Origin: Psychrobacter sp. AH5
Lineage (GTDB): Bacteria; Pseudomonadota; Gammaproteobacteria; Pseudomonadales; Moraxellaceae
Direction: 5' to 3'
Assembly: GCF_040371085.1 (NCBI RefSeq)
Contig: NZ_JAMBMT010000001.1
Location: 62,001 to 126,000, forward strand
Length of the DNA: 64,000 nt
Below are positions 40,813-50,145 of the stretch, one piece after another (the first letter of the stretch is position 1; each line of letters begins with the position of its first letter). Below the pieces are notes generated by a model. That model did no database searches and was not told where the DNA came from. It saw nothing but the letters and a program-made list of their open reading frames with translations. The translations under genes were made by a program, and so were the position numbers.

Positions 40813-43509
40813 CTATTCGGGCATGGCTGGCATACGCTCTGTAGGCGTTGGGGTTAATGGTCTTGTAGTAGCGCCACCACTATTGCTACTGCTAGAGCCC
40901 GTAGACTGTGCTTCAGGTTTTGACTCCTCTTCTATTGGTTCTGGAGGCTTACGCTGCTGAGGTATAGGTTTAACCGGCTTAGTAGCGCTAGTGTCTTCTT
41001 CTTCATCAACATCGCCGGTAATGATACCGCCATCTTTCATCTCAATAATCTGCTGCTTTTGCTTCTTAGACTTGGACTTATTATTGAGCGACACCCATTG
41101 AACAGGAGTATCTTCTAACTGCGCTTTCATAAAGTCCATCCAAACGGGAAGGGCAGCAACGCCGCCATACTCACGACGACCCAGAGTCGATGGTTGATCA
41201 AAACCCATCCATACTACGGTAGCGTTGGTCGGATGAAAACCGGCAAACCAAGCATCCTTAGCTTCATTTGTGGTTCCTGTTTTTCCGCCAATATCATTAC
41301 GACCCAGCGCTTTGGCTCGCACAGCAGTACCGCGCTGCACTACATCTCGCAAAATATCTGCCATATCATAAGCCACTCTTGGTTTTAAGATACGCGGCGC
41401 TTGGGTGGCGGTGACATACTGAACCACAGGTGCTTGCAAGCGATCTGATAATGGACTCGCATCATAGATTTTGGTATTGATTAATTCATTATTCGCCAGA
41501 TCTTCATCATTAGCGCTGGTTTCAATAGTGGCTTGCTCGTCCGCTTCGCTGCTGTCATTTTGATTATCATTATTGACATTATCATTAGCTGCAACTTTAT
41601 CAGTACTATCTGTCTTATTCGCTTTTTGCTCTGCCTCTTCAATAAGCTGCTTATTACGCTCTTCTAGCTGCTCGTTGAAACAAAGTGCACAAGCTTGCTG
41701 CGGATTGGCCTGAAACAATAACTCGTTTTGATAATTATAAATCTGCTCAATAAAGTAAGGCTGAATGCGATGACCACCGTTTGCAAAGGTGGCGTAGGCG
41801 GTTGCCATTTGTAGAGGTGTTGCTTGACCAGCGCCTAAGGCTAGTGAGAGGGTAGTGGGCAGTTTTTCTTTATCCAAACCGAATTGATCCAATAAATCAC
41901 GCGTATCAGATATACCTACTGCCTGTAATAAGCGAATAGATACTAAGTTACGAGACAAATAAAGCCCGCGGCGTAAAGTAATATCTCCTAAAAAGCGTGA
42001 GTCAGAATTCTTAGGTTGCCAATCGCCGACCTGAATGGGACGGTCAGAGACTATACTATCGGGGCTATAGCCTTTTTCAAGAGCGCTGGTATAAATAAGC
42101 GGCTTTATAGTAGAACCCGGTTGCCGCCAACCTTGTAGCGCGCGATTAAACTTACTATAGTTAAAGTCAAAGCCGCCGACTAAAGCATTAAGAGCACCAG
42201 TATCCGGATTTAATGACACCAAACTGCCTTGGACATCAGGGATTTGAGCCAATTGCCAACTACCACTTTCTGTCTTTATCAGGCGTACAATATCTTTATC
42301 TTTGACAACTTGAGAGGCGTTACTAGGCAAATTACCAAAACGATCAGCGGAGATAAACTTTTTGGCCCAGCTCATACCCGACCAATCTACGGTGACAGTC
42401 TCGCCCGATTGCATAAGCGCGTCAAAGCTACGCGATTTTATACTAGTGACTTTGGCAGGATAGAGGCTGCCATAACGGCGAAAGTCCTCAAGCGGTTTAT
42501 CATTAGCCTCAGCACCGCGCCAACCGTGGCGATGATCATAGGCAATAAGACCTTTTAACACCGCCGCCTCAGCATCTTGCTGCGCTTGACTATCAACAGT
42601 TAAACGCACTCGCCAGCCGCCATTAACCACTTGTTCACCGTAACGATTGACCAAGGCATAACGGGTCATCTCTGCCAAATAAGGCATATTAACATCGAGT
42701 TTTTCTTGATATAAATTCAAGCCGATAGGAGAGTTTATAGCTTCATCATGCTCAGCTTGATCAATGTAGCCAAGCTCGTGCATGCGGCCAATAATCCAAT
42801 TACGGCGGGTCAGTGCTCGACTAGGATTGGCCACTGGGTTATATTTTGAAGGTGCTTTTGGTAGGCCCGCTAACATCGCCATCTCAGCGATAGTTAAACT
42901 ATCAAGCGACTTACTATAGTATTTTTTGGCGGCGGCGCGGATACCATAAGCGCCTTCCCCCAAATATATCTTATTAACATATAAAGTCAAAATCTCATCT
43001 TTACTGAGCTCATCTTCCATCTTACGGGCGACGAACAATTCAGTTAATTTTCGATTTAAGGTGCGCTCAGGGCTCAAAAAGTAATTTTTGGCAACTTGCA
43101 TGGTAATAGTTGAGCCACCGGTTTGACCCTCATCATCGGTCACCACCTCAGTGACTGCTCGGCCTAAACCTTTAATACTAATGCCGCTATGCTGAAAAAA
43201 AGAAGAGTCCTCAGCGGCCAAAAATGCATTGGTTAAGCTTTTAGGAATCTCTTCATAAGCTACGGGTAAAGATAAGCGATTACCATACTGACCAATGAGT
43301 TTGTCATCGCGGCTATAGATCTGTAATGGCATCTCAAGATTTGCTTTTTTTATCTCTTGAATACTAGGCAAAGTAGGCGATAGATACATTGCCATGCCAT
43401 AAAACCCGATCGGTACTGCAAGTGCTAAGACTACAATTAGTGCTAAAAAGGCAATAAAAAGCCCCACCAAGTAATGAACGAGACGGACAGTGGCGTTTTT
43501 TTTGGTCAT
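40813..43509 (-). CDS. mrcA: Penicillin-binding protein 1A
   Basis: 898 residues from ATG 43507-43509. A longer GTG start at 43539 directly abuts the probable -10 box, so it is unlikely to be used. One N-terminal membrane segment (LVGLFIAFLALIVVLALAVP) is followed by a GT51 transglycosylase domain (AAEDSSFFQHSG, GGSTITMQVAKNYFLSPERT) and a transpeptidase domain with QPGSTIKPL (SxxK), SRN and GGKTGTTNEAKDAWF (KTG). A ~70-residue Asp/Asn/Glu/Ala-rich stretch lies inside the transpeptidase domain, after CALCFNEQLEERNK, and the Pro/Ser-rich tail is long. It polymerises and cross-links peptidoglycan. Divergent from pilM, as in Pseudomonas. Confidence 0.94.
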   Translation of the reverse strand: MTKKNATVRLVHYLVGLFIAFLALIVVLALAVPIGFYGMAMYLSPTLPSIQEIKKANLEMPLQIYSRDDKLIGQYGNRLSLPVAYEEIPKSLTNAFLAAEDSSFFQHSGISIKGLGRAVTEVVTDDEGQTGGSTITMQVAKNYFLSPERTLNRKLTELFVARKMEDELSKDEILTLYVNKIYLGEGAYGIRAAAKKYYSKSLDSLTIAEMAMLAGLPKAPSKYNPVANPSRALTRRNWIIGRMHELGYIDQAEHDEAINSPIGLNLYQEKLDVNMPYLAEMTRYALVNRYGEQVVNGGWRVRLTVDSQAQQDAEAAVLKGLIAYDHRHGWRGAEANDKPLEDFRRYGSLYPAKVTSIKSRSFDALMQSGETVTVDWSGMSWAKKFISADRFGNLPSNASQVVKDKDIVRLIKTESGSWQLAQIPDVQGSLVSLNPDTGALNALVGGFDFNYSKFNRALQGWRQPGSTIKPLIYTSALEKGYSPDSIVSDRPIQVGDWQPKNSDSRFLGDITLRRGLYLSRNLVSIRLLQAVGISDTRDLLDQFGLDKEKLPTTLSLALGAGQATPLQMATAYATFANGGHRIQPYFIEQIYNYQNELLFQANPQQACALCFNEQLEERNKQLIEEAEQKANKTDSTDKVAANDNVNNDNQNDSSEADEQATIETSANDEDLANNELINTKIYDASPLSDRLQAPVVQYVTATQAPRILKPRVAYDMADILRDVVQRGTAVRAKALGRNDIGGKTGTTNEAKDAWFAGFHPTNATVVWMGFDQPSTLGRREYGGVAALPVWMDFMKAQLEDTPVQWVSLNNKSKSKKQKQQIIEMKDGGIITGDVDEEEDTSATKPVKPIPQQRKPPEPIEEESKPEAQSTGSSSSNSGGATTRPLTPTPTERMPAMPE

Positions 43510-43544
43510 AATAGGCTTATCAATTAGGAGTTTTAACACCAGTC

Positions 43545-43550
43545 ATTATA
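43545..43550 (-). promoter_or_regulatory. Likely -10 element of mrcA
   Basis: Consensus TATAAT on the minus strand, 36 bases before the chosen ATG. No good -35 is seen 17 bases upstream (TGACCG). Confidence 0.45.
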
Positions 43551-43612
43551 CCTTGAACCCAAAGTAGCGGTCACATTAAATGTGTAAGTATCTGATAAAT
43601 CTTTTTAAATGC

Positions 43613-43641
43613 TTGAATATGTCTATTAAGTAACGTATTGT
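43613..43641 (+). promoter_or_regulatory. Candidate sigma-70 promoter of pilMNOPQ
   Basis: TTGAAT (43613-43618), 17 bases, TATTGT (43636-43641), about 55 bases before the pilM start. Confidence 0.5.
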
Positions 43642-43695
43642 ATTCCAATATTAAAAAACCGTCGTAACGTACGTTCTATATAAGGTGTAGAGTTT

Positions 43696-44751
43696 GTGAA
43701 GCTACTTTCTTCTAAGCATCAAGGTTTGATTGGAGTTGACATTTGTGCAACCTCAGTCAAACTGGTTGACATTAGTCGGCAACAAGGAGTATTTCATCTC
43801 AAGTCTTATGGCATTGAGAGATTAACTCCAGGCATAGTTGTCGACAAACTTATTGTCGATACAGAAGCCGTAGGTGATGCCATCTCTAGCTTAGTGCGTC
43901 GTAATCGAGTGACTAGCAGTGAGGCGGTTACCGCGGTTTCAGGGTCATCGGTTATTACCAAAATCATCGACATGGATGCAGGTTTGAACGATGCTGAACG
44001 TGAAGCGCAAATCCGCCTTGATGCCGATCAGTATATTCCATACCCTTTAGATGAGGTTAATCTCGATTTTGAGGTGCTCGGCCCCTCGATAGTGGATGAT
44101 ACTATGGTGCAGGTATTATTGGCAGCCTCGCGTTCTGAGAAAGTCGATCAGCGTGTCGATGCCCTAGCTTTTGGCGGTCTTAAGACCAAGGTCATGGATA
44201 TTGAATCACATGCCATAGAGCGTGCCTTTAAATTGATGGTAGACGATCTACCAAACATGCCAGAATTAATCGCTCTAGTCGATATTGGACACAATCAGAC
44301 TACTTTATATATCGCCAAAGGTCATAATTTTATCTATAGCAGAGAGCAATTGTTTGGCGGCTTACAGTTGACCGAAGCTATTCAAGATCGTTATGGCTTA
44401 TCTTTTGAGGAAGCTACGGCAAACAAGCATGAGCGTATGTTACCTGAGGATTATTATCCTGAAGTGTTGACCCCTTTTATGGAAAATATGGTTCAGCAGA
44501 TTACCCGCTCTTTACAGTTTTACTTCTCCTCAAGCCAGCATAGTCGTATTGATCATATCGTGCTAGCTGGCGGTAGTAGCTCCATACCCGGACTTGCTGG
44601 CATGATACAACAAAAACTGAGTATCGGAGTTACGGTTGCCAATCCATTTATCAATATGACTATCAGCCCCTATATTGATAGTGAGCAGTTAGCTATTGAT
44701 GCCCCGAGTTTAATGGCCGCTTGCGGGCTGGCGCTTAGGAGTTTTAACTGA
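43696..44751 (+). CDS. pilM: Type IV pilus assembly protein PilM
   Basis: 351 residues, GTG start with AAGGTG upstream. It has an actin-like fold of the FtsA/PilM kind: GLIGVDICATSVKLVDI (phosphate 1), ALVDIGHNQTTLYI (phosphate 2) and IDHIVLAGGSSSIPGLAGMI (adenosine motif). It is a cytoplasmic ATP-binding ring that anchors PilN at the inner membrane. It overlaps pilN by one base, the first of a chain of overlapping pil genes. Confidence 0.96.
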   Translation: MKLLSSKHQGLIGVDICATSVKLVDISRQQGVFHLKSYGIERLTPGIVVDKLIVDTEAVGDAISSLVRRNRVTSSEAVTAVSGSSVITKIIDMDAGLNDAEREAQIRLDADQYIPYPLDEVNLDFEVLGPSIVDDTMVQVLLAASRSEKVDQRVDALAFGGLKTKVMDIESHAIERAFKLMVDDLPNMPELIALVDIGHNQTTLYIAKGHNFIYSREQLFGGLQLTEAIQDRYGLSFEEATANKHERMLPEDYYPEVLTPFMENMVQQITRSLQFYFSSSQHSRIDHIVLAGGSSSIPGLAGMIQQKLSIGVTVANPFINMTISPYIDSEQLAIDAPSLMAACGLALRSFN

Positions 44752-45431
44752 TGCCTCGCATTAACTTATTACCCTGGCGTGCTGAAGAACGCGCGCGTCG
44801 CAACAAAGAATTTTTAACGTTAGTCATTGCGGTAACTTTGCTAGCACTGTTGGCAGCTTTTGCTACTTGGAGCTATTTTAACAATGAGCTAGAAGAGCAA
44901 CGTGATGCCAACGATCGTATTACGCAAGAAAACAGTCGACTAGATGCAGTACTGGTAGAGATTGATACGCTTGAGCAGCGCCGAGAAGAGATTATCTCGC
45001 GCATGCAGGTCATTCAAGATTTGCAAGGACGTCGTCCGATACCAGTGCGTTTATGGGATGATATTGCCAAAGCCATTCCTACTGCTCTTTACCTTAACAA
45101 TCTAAAACGCGAAGGTGATTTGCTGACCTTTACTGGGCTGGCAGATAACCCGAATGTCGTCTCAAGCCTGATTCGTAACTTAGATAGTAGCCCATGGATG
45201 GGGAATTCTGCGGTGCGTAATATTCAACAAAACATCAGCGCTTATGAGACTGCTCCTGAGCTTGGCGCTGCAACCACCAACACTACTAATAGTGAACAGC
45301 CGCGCCCTATATATCCTGAAGACAGCTATGTACAGTTTGTAATTACTACGCAAGTGCAATCAGCATTGCCTGAGCCTGTAGAGTCAGCAGATATTGTCGC
45401 GAGTACCAACGGCTCTGGAGGCGCTTTATGA
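44751..45431 (+). CDS. pilN: Type IV pilus assembly protein PilN
   Basis: 226 residues. The N-terminal INLLPWRAEERARRNKEF is the motif bound by PilM. One membrane segment (about 22-43, FLTLVIAVTLLALLAAFATW) is followed by a coiled coil and a ferredoxin-like periplasmic domain. It pairs with PilO in the alignment complex. The start overlaps the pilM stop (TGATG) and the end overlaps pilO by four bases. Confidence 0.95.
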   Translation: MPRINLLPWRAEERARRNKEFLTLVIAVTLLALLAAFATWSYFNNELEEQRDANDRITQENSRLDAVLVEIDTLEQRREEIISRMQVIQDLQGRRPIPVRLWDDIAKAIPTALYLNNLKREGDLLTFTGLADNPNVVSSLIRNLDSSPWMGNSAVRNIQQNISAYETAPELGAATTNTTNSEQPRPIYPEDSYVQFVITTQVQSALPEPVESADIVASTNGSGGAL

Positions 45432-46183
45432 AACCTATGCGCAAAAAAAGCCTAATTAAAACTAAAAAAAGCTTTATTAAAAAGCAAGATAGACGGCAAC
45501 GCCCAAAAAAGTCTTTTGATTTTAATGAGTTTCGACGCAGTTTTGAGTCGTTAGATACTGATAATTCAGGTAATTGGCCGGTTCCTGTCAAAATCACCGT
45601 ATTATTATTAGTAGTCAGTTTTATTGCTGCTCTTTCTTGGGCTTTGCCTATAAGTAGTAAAATTGATGAGATTAGAGCAAGCGAGAGTGAGCAGCAAACC
45701 TTACTCGATAGCTATCGCGAAAAAGAGTCTCGAGCGCGGCACTTAGAGACTTATAAAGCTCAAGTTGAACAAATGGACACTGAATTTAATACCTTACTCG
45801 ATCAGCTACCCAAAGAGACGCGAGTGTCTGAGCTAGTAGAGGGTATCAATATGACTGGAGTTGGAAGCAATATTCGCTTTCAAGATATCTCCGTTGAGCC
45901 TGAAATCGAAAATGAGTTCTTTATCGAGCAGCCTATTCGTATTGCTGCTTTAGGAGAGTACCATCAATTTGGTAGCTTTATCAGTGGTTTAGCGGCGCTA
46001 CCACGTATCATTACTATGCATGATTTTGAGGTGAGTAATCCGCAGCCCACTTTAGAGGCTATACCAGAGCTAAATTTGGTATTACAAACCAAGACCTATC
46101 GCTCAAAAGAGCCAGCGCTCGAGGGGGAAGAGGCTGCTACTGATGCGCCGGTACCTACTGACGCTAGTGCTGGAGGTAACTGA
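45428..46183 (+). CDS. pilO: Type IV pilus assembly protein PilO
   Basis: 251 residues. A Lys/Arg-rich N-terminus of ~50 residues is longer than usual. One membrane segment (about 58-75, VKITVLLLVVSFIAALSW) follows, then a coiled coil (ASESEQQTLLDSYREKESRARHLE) and a periplasmic domain ending in LQTKTYRSKEPA. It forms heterodimers with PilN and binds PilP. ATGA overlap with pilN and TGATG overlap with pilP indicate coupled translation. Confidence 0.95.
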   Translation: MKPMRKKSLIKTKKSFIKKQDRRQRPKKSFDFNEFRRSFESLDTDNSGNWPVPVKITVLLLVVSFIAALSWALPISSKIDEIRASESEQQTLLDSYREKESRARHLETYKAQVEQMDTEFNTLLDQLPKETRVSELVEGINMTGVGSNIRFQDISVEPEIENEFFIEQPIRIAALGEYHQFGSFISGLAALPRIITMHDFEVSNPQPTLEAIPELNLVLQTKTYRSKEPALEGEEAATDAPVPTDASAGGN

Positions 46184-46713
46184 TGATTAAACCGCTATCA
46201 AATATTATCCTACTAGCGATGACAGCTTTTATACTTAACGGCTGTACTGATAGGATTGGTATGGCTGAGCAGGCAATGGCTGATATACGCGCATCAACTG
46301 CCCAGCCTATTGAACCACCGCCCAAGGCTTTATTGGTGGAGGATTTTGTCTACAGTGCCAGTAGTTTACGCAGCCCGTTTTTGCCGCCAAGTTTAGTCAA
46401 TGTACAAGGACCAACTACTGCTATTGATGGCGTACGACCTGATATCAATCGTATAAAGGAGCCGTTAGAGCAGTATGAGATTGCTCAGCTGACTTTTCGC
46501 GGTATGGTCATCTCACCTGAAGGTCAGCAGTACGCTTTAGTACAGCGTCCAGATGGCTCGGTAGCTAGCGTTACAGTAGGAAATTATCTTGGCCTTAATG
46601 ATGGGCGCATTGTAGAGATTACGCCAACACAGATTAATCTAATTGAAATTGTACCCGACAGCCGCGCAGGGTTTATCGAAAGACCGCAGTCGCTGGTCTC
46701 TCCTATAAATTAA
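46183..46713 (+). CDS. pilP: Type IV pilus lipoprotein PilP
   Basis: 176 residues with a lipoprotein signal ending MTAFILNGC (Cys at 21). A flexible Pro-rich linker leads to the conserved SLRSPFLPPS motif. The C-terminal beta domain (LTFRGMVISPEGQQYALVQRPDGSVASVTVGNYLGLNDGRIVEI, positions about 105-150) docks on the secretin PilQ. It links the inner-membrane PilNO complex with the outer-membrane channel. Confidence 0.95.
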   Translation: MIKPLSNIILLAMTAFILNGCTDRIGMAEQAMADIRASTAQPIEPPPKALLVEDFVYSASSLRSPFLPPSLVNVQGPTTAIDGVRPDINRIKEPLEQYEIAQLTFRGMVISPEGQQYALVQRPDGSVASVTVGNYLGLNDGRIVEITPTQINLIEIVPDSRAGFIERPQSLVSPIN

Positions 46714-46739
46714 GATGGTAGATTTTTGAGGAATAAGTA

Positions 46740-49124
46740 ATGACTGTACGTAAAAACAAGGCAATGACGATTAGTAGTCGTGTTTCCTCTACTTTCGCCG
46801 CTCCTGCATTGGCTCTGAGTATGTTCGCTATAATGAGCAATGCTTATGCTGAGCCGCGTATCAACAATGTGTCGGTGATTCAAACGTCGCCAGCAGCTAC
46901 GCAATTACGTTTAGGATTTAATGAAACACCAAGCTTGCCTACCGCTTATCAGCTCGATAATCCCAGTCGTTTGGTCTTGGACTTCGAACAAATCCAAAAT
47001 GGTTTGGCTAGTAGATTCAATGCCTACAATATCGGTATGGTCAATGATATTACTACGCTAAGTAATGATAGTACCACCCGCCTTATTGTTGGACTAAAAA
47101 AAAGCGGCAATTACACTACCGCGATTGATGGCAATGATTTATTGCTAACAATCAATGATGCTACTGCGCCAATCACTACCAATGATCCCGTCGCTGATGT
47201 GCTAAATAATAATACCGCTATTGTGACCACTCCAGTCAGCACCGCTGTCGTGACTCCTATTGTTGAAACTAATAGTGTAGCTACAGCGCCAGTAGTCGCT
47301 CGTCAAACTAAAATAAAGGCTCAAGTGCCTGCTGATACTATGGTAGTTAGAGTCAATCCACTACTAGATCCTAATCTTGCATCCTCGCAAGTAAGCCGCC
47401 AGTATAGCTATGATGGACTAAGCGCGCTGAACTTTGCCGCGGGCGCTGATGGCGGTGGTAATGTCAGTATTACTTTGACCAACGAAGCGATGCCGGTAGA
47501 CGTGCAGCGTCAGGGTAGTAAGCTGGTAGTCCGCCTAACGGGCAGCACTGTGCCTAGAAATCTGCTACGTCGTCTAAATATAAATAGTGGCCTAGTCGCT
47601 AGTGTCGATACCAAAAACCAAGGTCAAACCGGTACTATTACTATCAATATGACTGGCGACTACGAGTATCAAGCTTATCAATCAGGTAATCAATTAAACA
47701 TCGGCATCACCAAGCCTGAGCTGTTACGCGAGCCTACGTTAGAAGAGAAGGTCTATACTGGTGAAGCGCTATCTATGGAGTTCCAAGACGTTGAGATTCG
47801 CAGTGTACTGGATATCTTAGCGCAGTTCACCCAGATGAACATAGTTGCTAGTGATTCAGTCGCTGGTAATATCACGTTGCGACTGATCAATGTGCCGTGG
47901 GATCAAGCCTTAGATATCATTCTAAAAAGTAAAAACTTAGGTAAGCGTGAGAACGGTAACGTTATTTTAGTGGCGCCTGCTACTGAGCTGGCTCAGCAAG
48001 AAGCTGAAGAGCTACAAGCTCAAAGAGCGGTGGACTCTTTTTCTCCGCTGCGGACAGAATATATTCGCCTCAGTTATGCCAAAGCACAAGACGTGTTGAA
48101 GCTTATCTCTGATGGTAGTGGTCCTACTAATAGCAATGTCGGGCTACTTAATAGCACAAGCAATATCGGTAATCTTCAAGATAATAATACCTTATTGTCT
48201 GATCGCGGTACGGTAACCATTGATGAGCGTACTAATACTTTGATTATCAAAGATGTCGCTGATAGTATCGAAAATATCCGCGAGCTTATTGCCAAAATTG
48301 ATATTCCAGTACGCCAAGTGATGATTGAGGCACGTATTGTCAGTGCGACTGATAGCTTTAGTAAAGAGATTGGCGTGCGCTGGGGTATTTTATCTAGCGG
48401 CGCGGCTACTAACCGTAATCTGTTAGTGGGCGGTAGCAATCAAACGCTAGCGGATCTAAAGGATTTTGATATTGAAACCACTACTATCAATGGGCAGACA
48501 GTCTCTTATCCTAGCTATGATATCACTAGACCGGATAATTTGAACGTAGACTTAGGAGTGACTAACCCTGCCGCTGGTAGCATTGCTTTTGGGCTGCTAA
48601 GCTTATCAGATGTGATGTTAGATCTGGAATTATCAGCGCTACAAGCGGATAATCGTGGTGAAGTTATCTCCACGCCAAAGATCTTGACTGCGGACAAACA
48701 AACGGCCAAAGTCTCATCCGGCACGCAAATTCCTTATCAAGAAGCGGCGGCTAGTGGTGCAACTTCCACAAGCTTTAGAGAAGCGGCACTCAGTTTAGAA
48801 GCCACTCCCAATATTACCCCTGATGGCAAAATTGGCTTGCAGCTACTTATTACTAACGGCACTCCTACTATTATCAATGGTGATGTTGCTATTAATGAAG
48901 ACTCGATCTCAACCAATGTCATCGTTGAAGATGGACAGACTATCGTGTTAGGCGGGGTGTTTAGAAACCGTACCAATAACGGTGTAGATAAAGTACCATT
49001 CTTAGGAGATCTGCCTTATATTGGTCGTGCCTTCCGCCGCGATGTACGCAGCAATAACAAGGAAGAGCTGCTAATATTTGTGACACCAAAGCTTATCAAT
49101 GATGGTATCAGCCGTTTAGATTAA
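46740..49124 (+). CDS. pilQ: Type IV pilus secretin PilQ
   Basis: 794 residues with a signal peptide (cleavage near NAYA-EPR). Two AMIN domains at about 42-140 and 225-325 bind peptidoglycan, separated by a Thr/Val/Ala-rich linker. An STN domain (MEFQDVEIRSVLDILAQFTQ) at about 350-400, an N1 domain and the secretin core with VEDGQTIVLGGVFRN and VPFLGDLPYIGRAFR follow. It forms the outer-membrane pore for the pilus and often for DNA uptake. GAGGAA lies 8 bases before the ATG. A terminator follows. Confidence 0.97.
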   Translation: MTVRKNKAMTISSRVSSTFAAPALALSMFAIMSNAYAEPRINNVSVIQTSPAATQLRLGFNETPSLPTAYQLDNPSRLVLDFEQIQNGLASRFNAYNIGMVNDITTLSNDSTTRLIVGLKKSGNYTTAIDGNDLLLTINDATAPITTNDPVADVLNNNTAIVTTPVSTAVVTPIVETNSVATAPVVARQTKIKAQVPADTMVVRVNPLLDPNLASSQVSRQYSYDGLSALNFAAGADGGGNVSITLTNEAMPVDVQRQGSKLVVRLTGSTVPRNLLRRLNINSGLVASVDTKNQGQTGTITINMTGDYEYQAYQSGNQLNIGITKPELLREPTLEEKVYTGEALSMEFQDVEIRSVLDILAQFTQMNIVASDSVAGNITLRLINVPWDQALDIILKSKNLGKRENGNVILVAPATELAQQEAEELQAQRAVDSFSPLRTEYIRLSYAKAQDVLKLISDGSGPTNSNVGLLNSTSNIGNLQDNNTLLSDRGTVTIDERTNTLIIKDVADSIENIRELIAKIDIPVRQVMIEARIVSATDSFSKEIGVRWGILSSGAATNRNLLVGGSNQTLADLKDFDIETTTINGQTVSYPSYDITRPDNLNVDLGVTNPAAGSIAFGLLSLSDVMLDLELSALQADNRGEVISTPKILTADKQTAKVSSGTQIPYQEAAASGATSTSFREAALSLEATPNITPDGKIGLQLLITNGTPTIINGDVAINEDSISTNVIVEDGQTIVLGGVFRNRTNNGVDKVPFLGDLPYIGRAFRRDVRSNNKEELLIFVTPKLINDGISRLD

Positions 49125-49187
49125 AGACTTGTATTTTTGCTTAATCCTTTAGCAATAGCCGTCTAGTACTAGTTATTTAAATATGAG

Positions 49188-49216
49188 AAAAGCAGGCCTA
49201 AGCGCTTGCTTTTTTT
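49188..49216 (+). terminator. Terminator of the pilMNOPQ operon
   Basis: AAAAGCAGGC pairs with GCGCTTGCTTTT, with an imperfect centre, followed by six or more T residues. Confidence 0.75.
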
Positions 49217-49266
49217 GTGCAAAATAATTCTAGCTTATATAGTCGATACACTTTAAAAATGACATA

Positions 49267-49337
49267 GCGCTACTGGGATGAATTTTGTGCAGGCTCGAAT
49301 GTAAGCAGCACGCCAGCAAAATTTATACCAGTAGCGC
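49267..49337. repeat. 71-nt near-perfect hairpin (possible small RNA or palindromic repeat)
   Basis: The arms are 21 bases each, 49267-49287 and 49317-49337, matching at 19 of 21 positions. The ends GCGCTACTGG and CCAGTAGCGC are exact, followed by one mismatch and one G-T wobble, then AATTTTG/CAAAATT exact. The 29-base loop has further short complements (GGC/GCC). There is no T run after it, so it is not a normal terminator. Confidence 0.65.
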
Positions 49338-49500
49338 CCTTAAATCGATAACAGTTTTACTTTCAACTGACTATAGTTATAACAGGCAGCAGGGGACTTT
49401 AAAATCAGCTGTAAGAGTTTTTACTGTTAATAATCATCCCTGCTTACTAGCCAGATTATCGATGACGTTGTATGATAGTTGATTTAGCTGAGTAACTGTT

Positions 49501-50073
49501 ATGTTGGAGGAATTACCGTCGGTATTCATAGTAGGTCCGATGGGTGCGGGAAAGACTACTATTGGCCGTTTGCTTGCCAAGCAGTTAGGACGTGAGTTTG
49601 TCGATAGCGACTGGTATATTGAGTCGCAAACCGGCGCTGATATTGCATGGATATTCGCCAAAGAAGGTGAAGCAGGCTTTCGCGCGCGCGAAAATAAAGC
49701 CATCGATGAGCTTACTCAAAAGCCGCAGATCGTTCTAGCTACGGGTGGTGGCGCAGTTTTGCGTAGCGATAACCGTGAGTTTTTGCATGAGCGCGGGATA
49801 GTGGTTTATCTCAATGCCCCAGTCGATGTACAAATGGCACGTACCGCCAAGGATAAATCGCGCCCACTATTACAGCAGCCCAATCCTAGACAAATTTTAC
49901 AAAATCTATATCAAATCCGTGACCCTCTGTATCGGCAAGTTGCGCATATTATCTTGCCAACCGGTCACACTTACCCGCGCCATATGGTCAATCAATTAAT
50001 GCAGCAGCTTGAGCTGTTTTTATCAGCTAGCACTGAAACAACGGTAGAGACAGCTGCCGAAGATAATAAATAG
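49501..50073 (+). CDS. aroK: Shikimate kinase
   Basis: 190 residues. The P-loop GPMGAGKTTIGRLLA is at 12-26; FVDSDWYIESQTG is the shikimate-binding and Mg site; ATGGGAVLR and KDKSRPLL (lid) follow. It phosphorylates shikimate in the aromatic amino acid pathway. No good ribosome site is seen before ATG 49501, though a GGAGG sequence lies just inside the gene. The gene is followed by aroB, the usual pair. Confidence 0.95.
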   Translation: MLEELPSVFIVGPMGAGKTTIGRLLAKQLGREFVDSDWYIESQTGADIAWIFAKEGEAGFRARENKAIDELTQKPQIVLATGGGAVLRSDNREFLHERGIVVYLNAPVDVQMARTAKDKSRPLLQQPNPRQILQNLYQIRDPLYRQVAHIILPTGHTYPRHMVNQLMQQLELFLSASTETTVETAAEDNK

Positions 50074-50145
50074 CAGACAGCGAATAGCTAAAAAGTACCG
50101 CATTTAATATAAACTAAAACAGCTGGTTATAATCAGGAACGCGCT

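Larger units (their letters stand above)
49125..49500 (+). other. 376-bp pilQ-aroK spacer
   Basis: Contains the pil terminator and the long hairpin listed at 49267-49337. No ORF is supported. The aroK promoter cannot be assigned with confidence. Confidence 0.4.
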
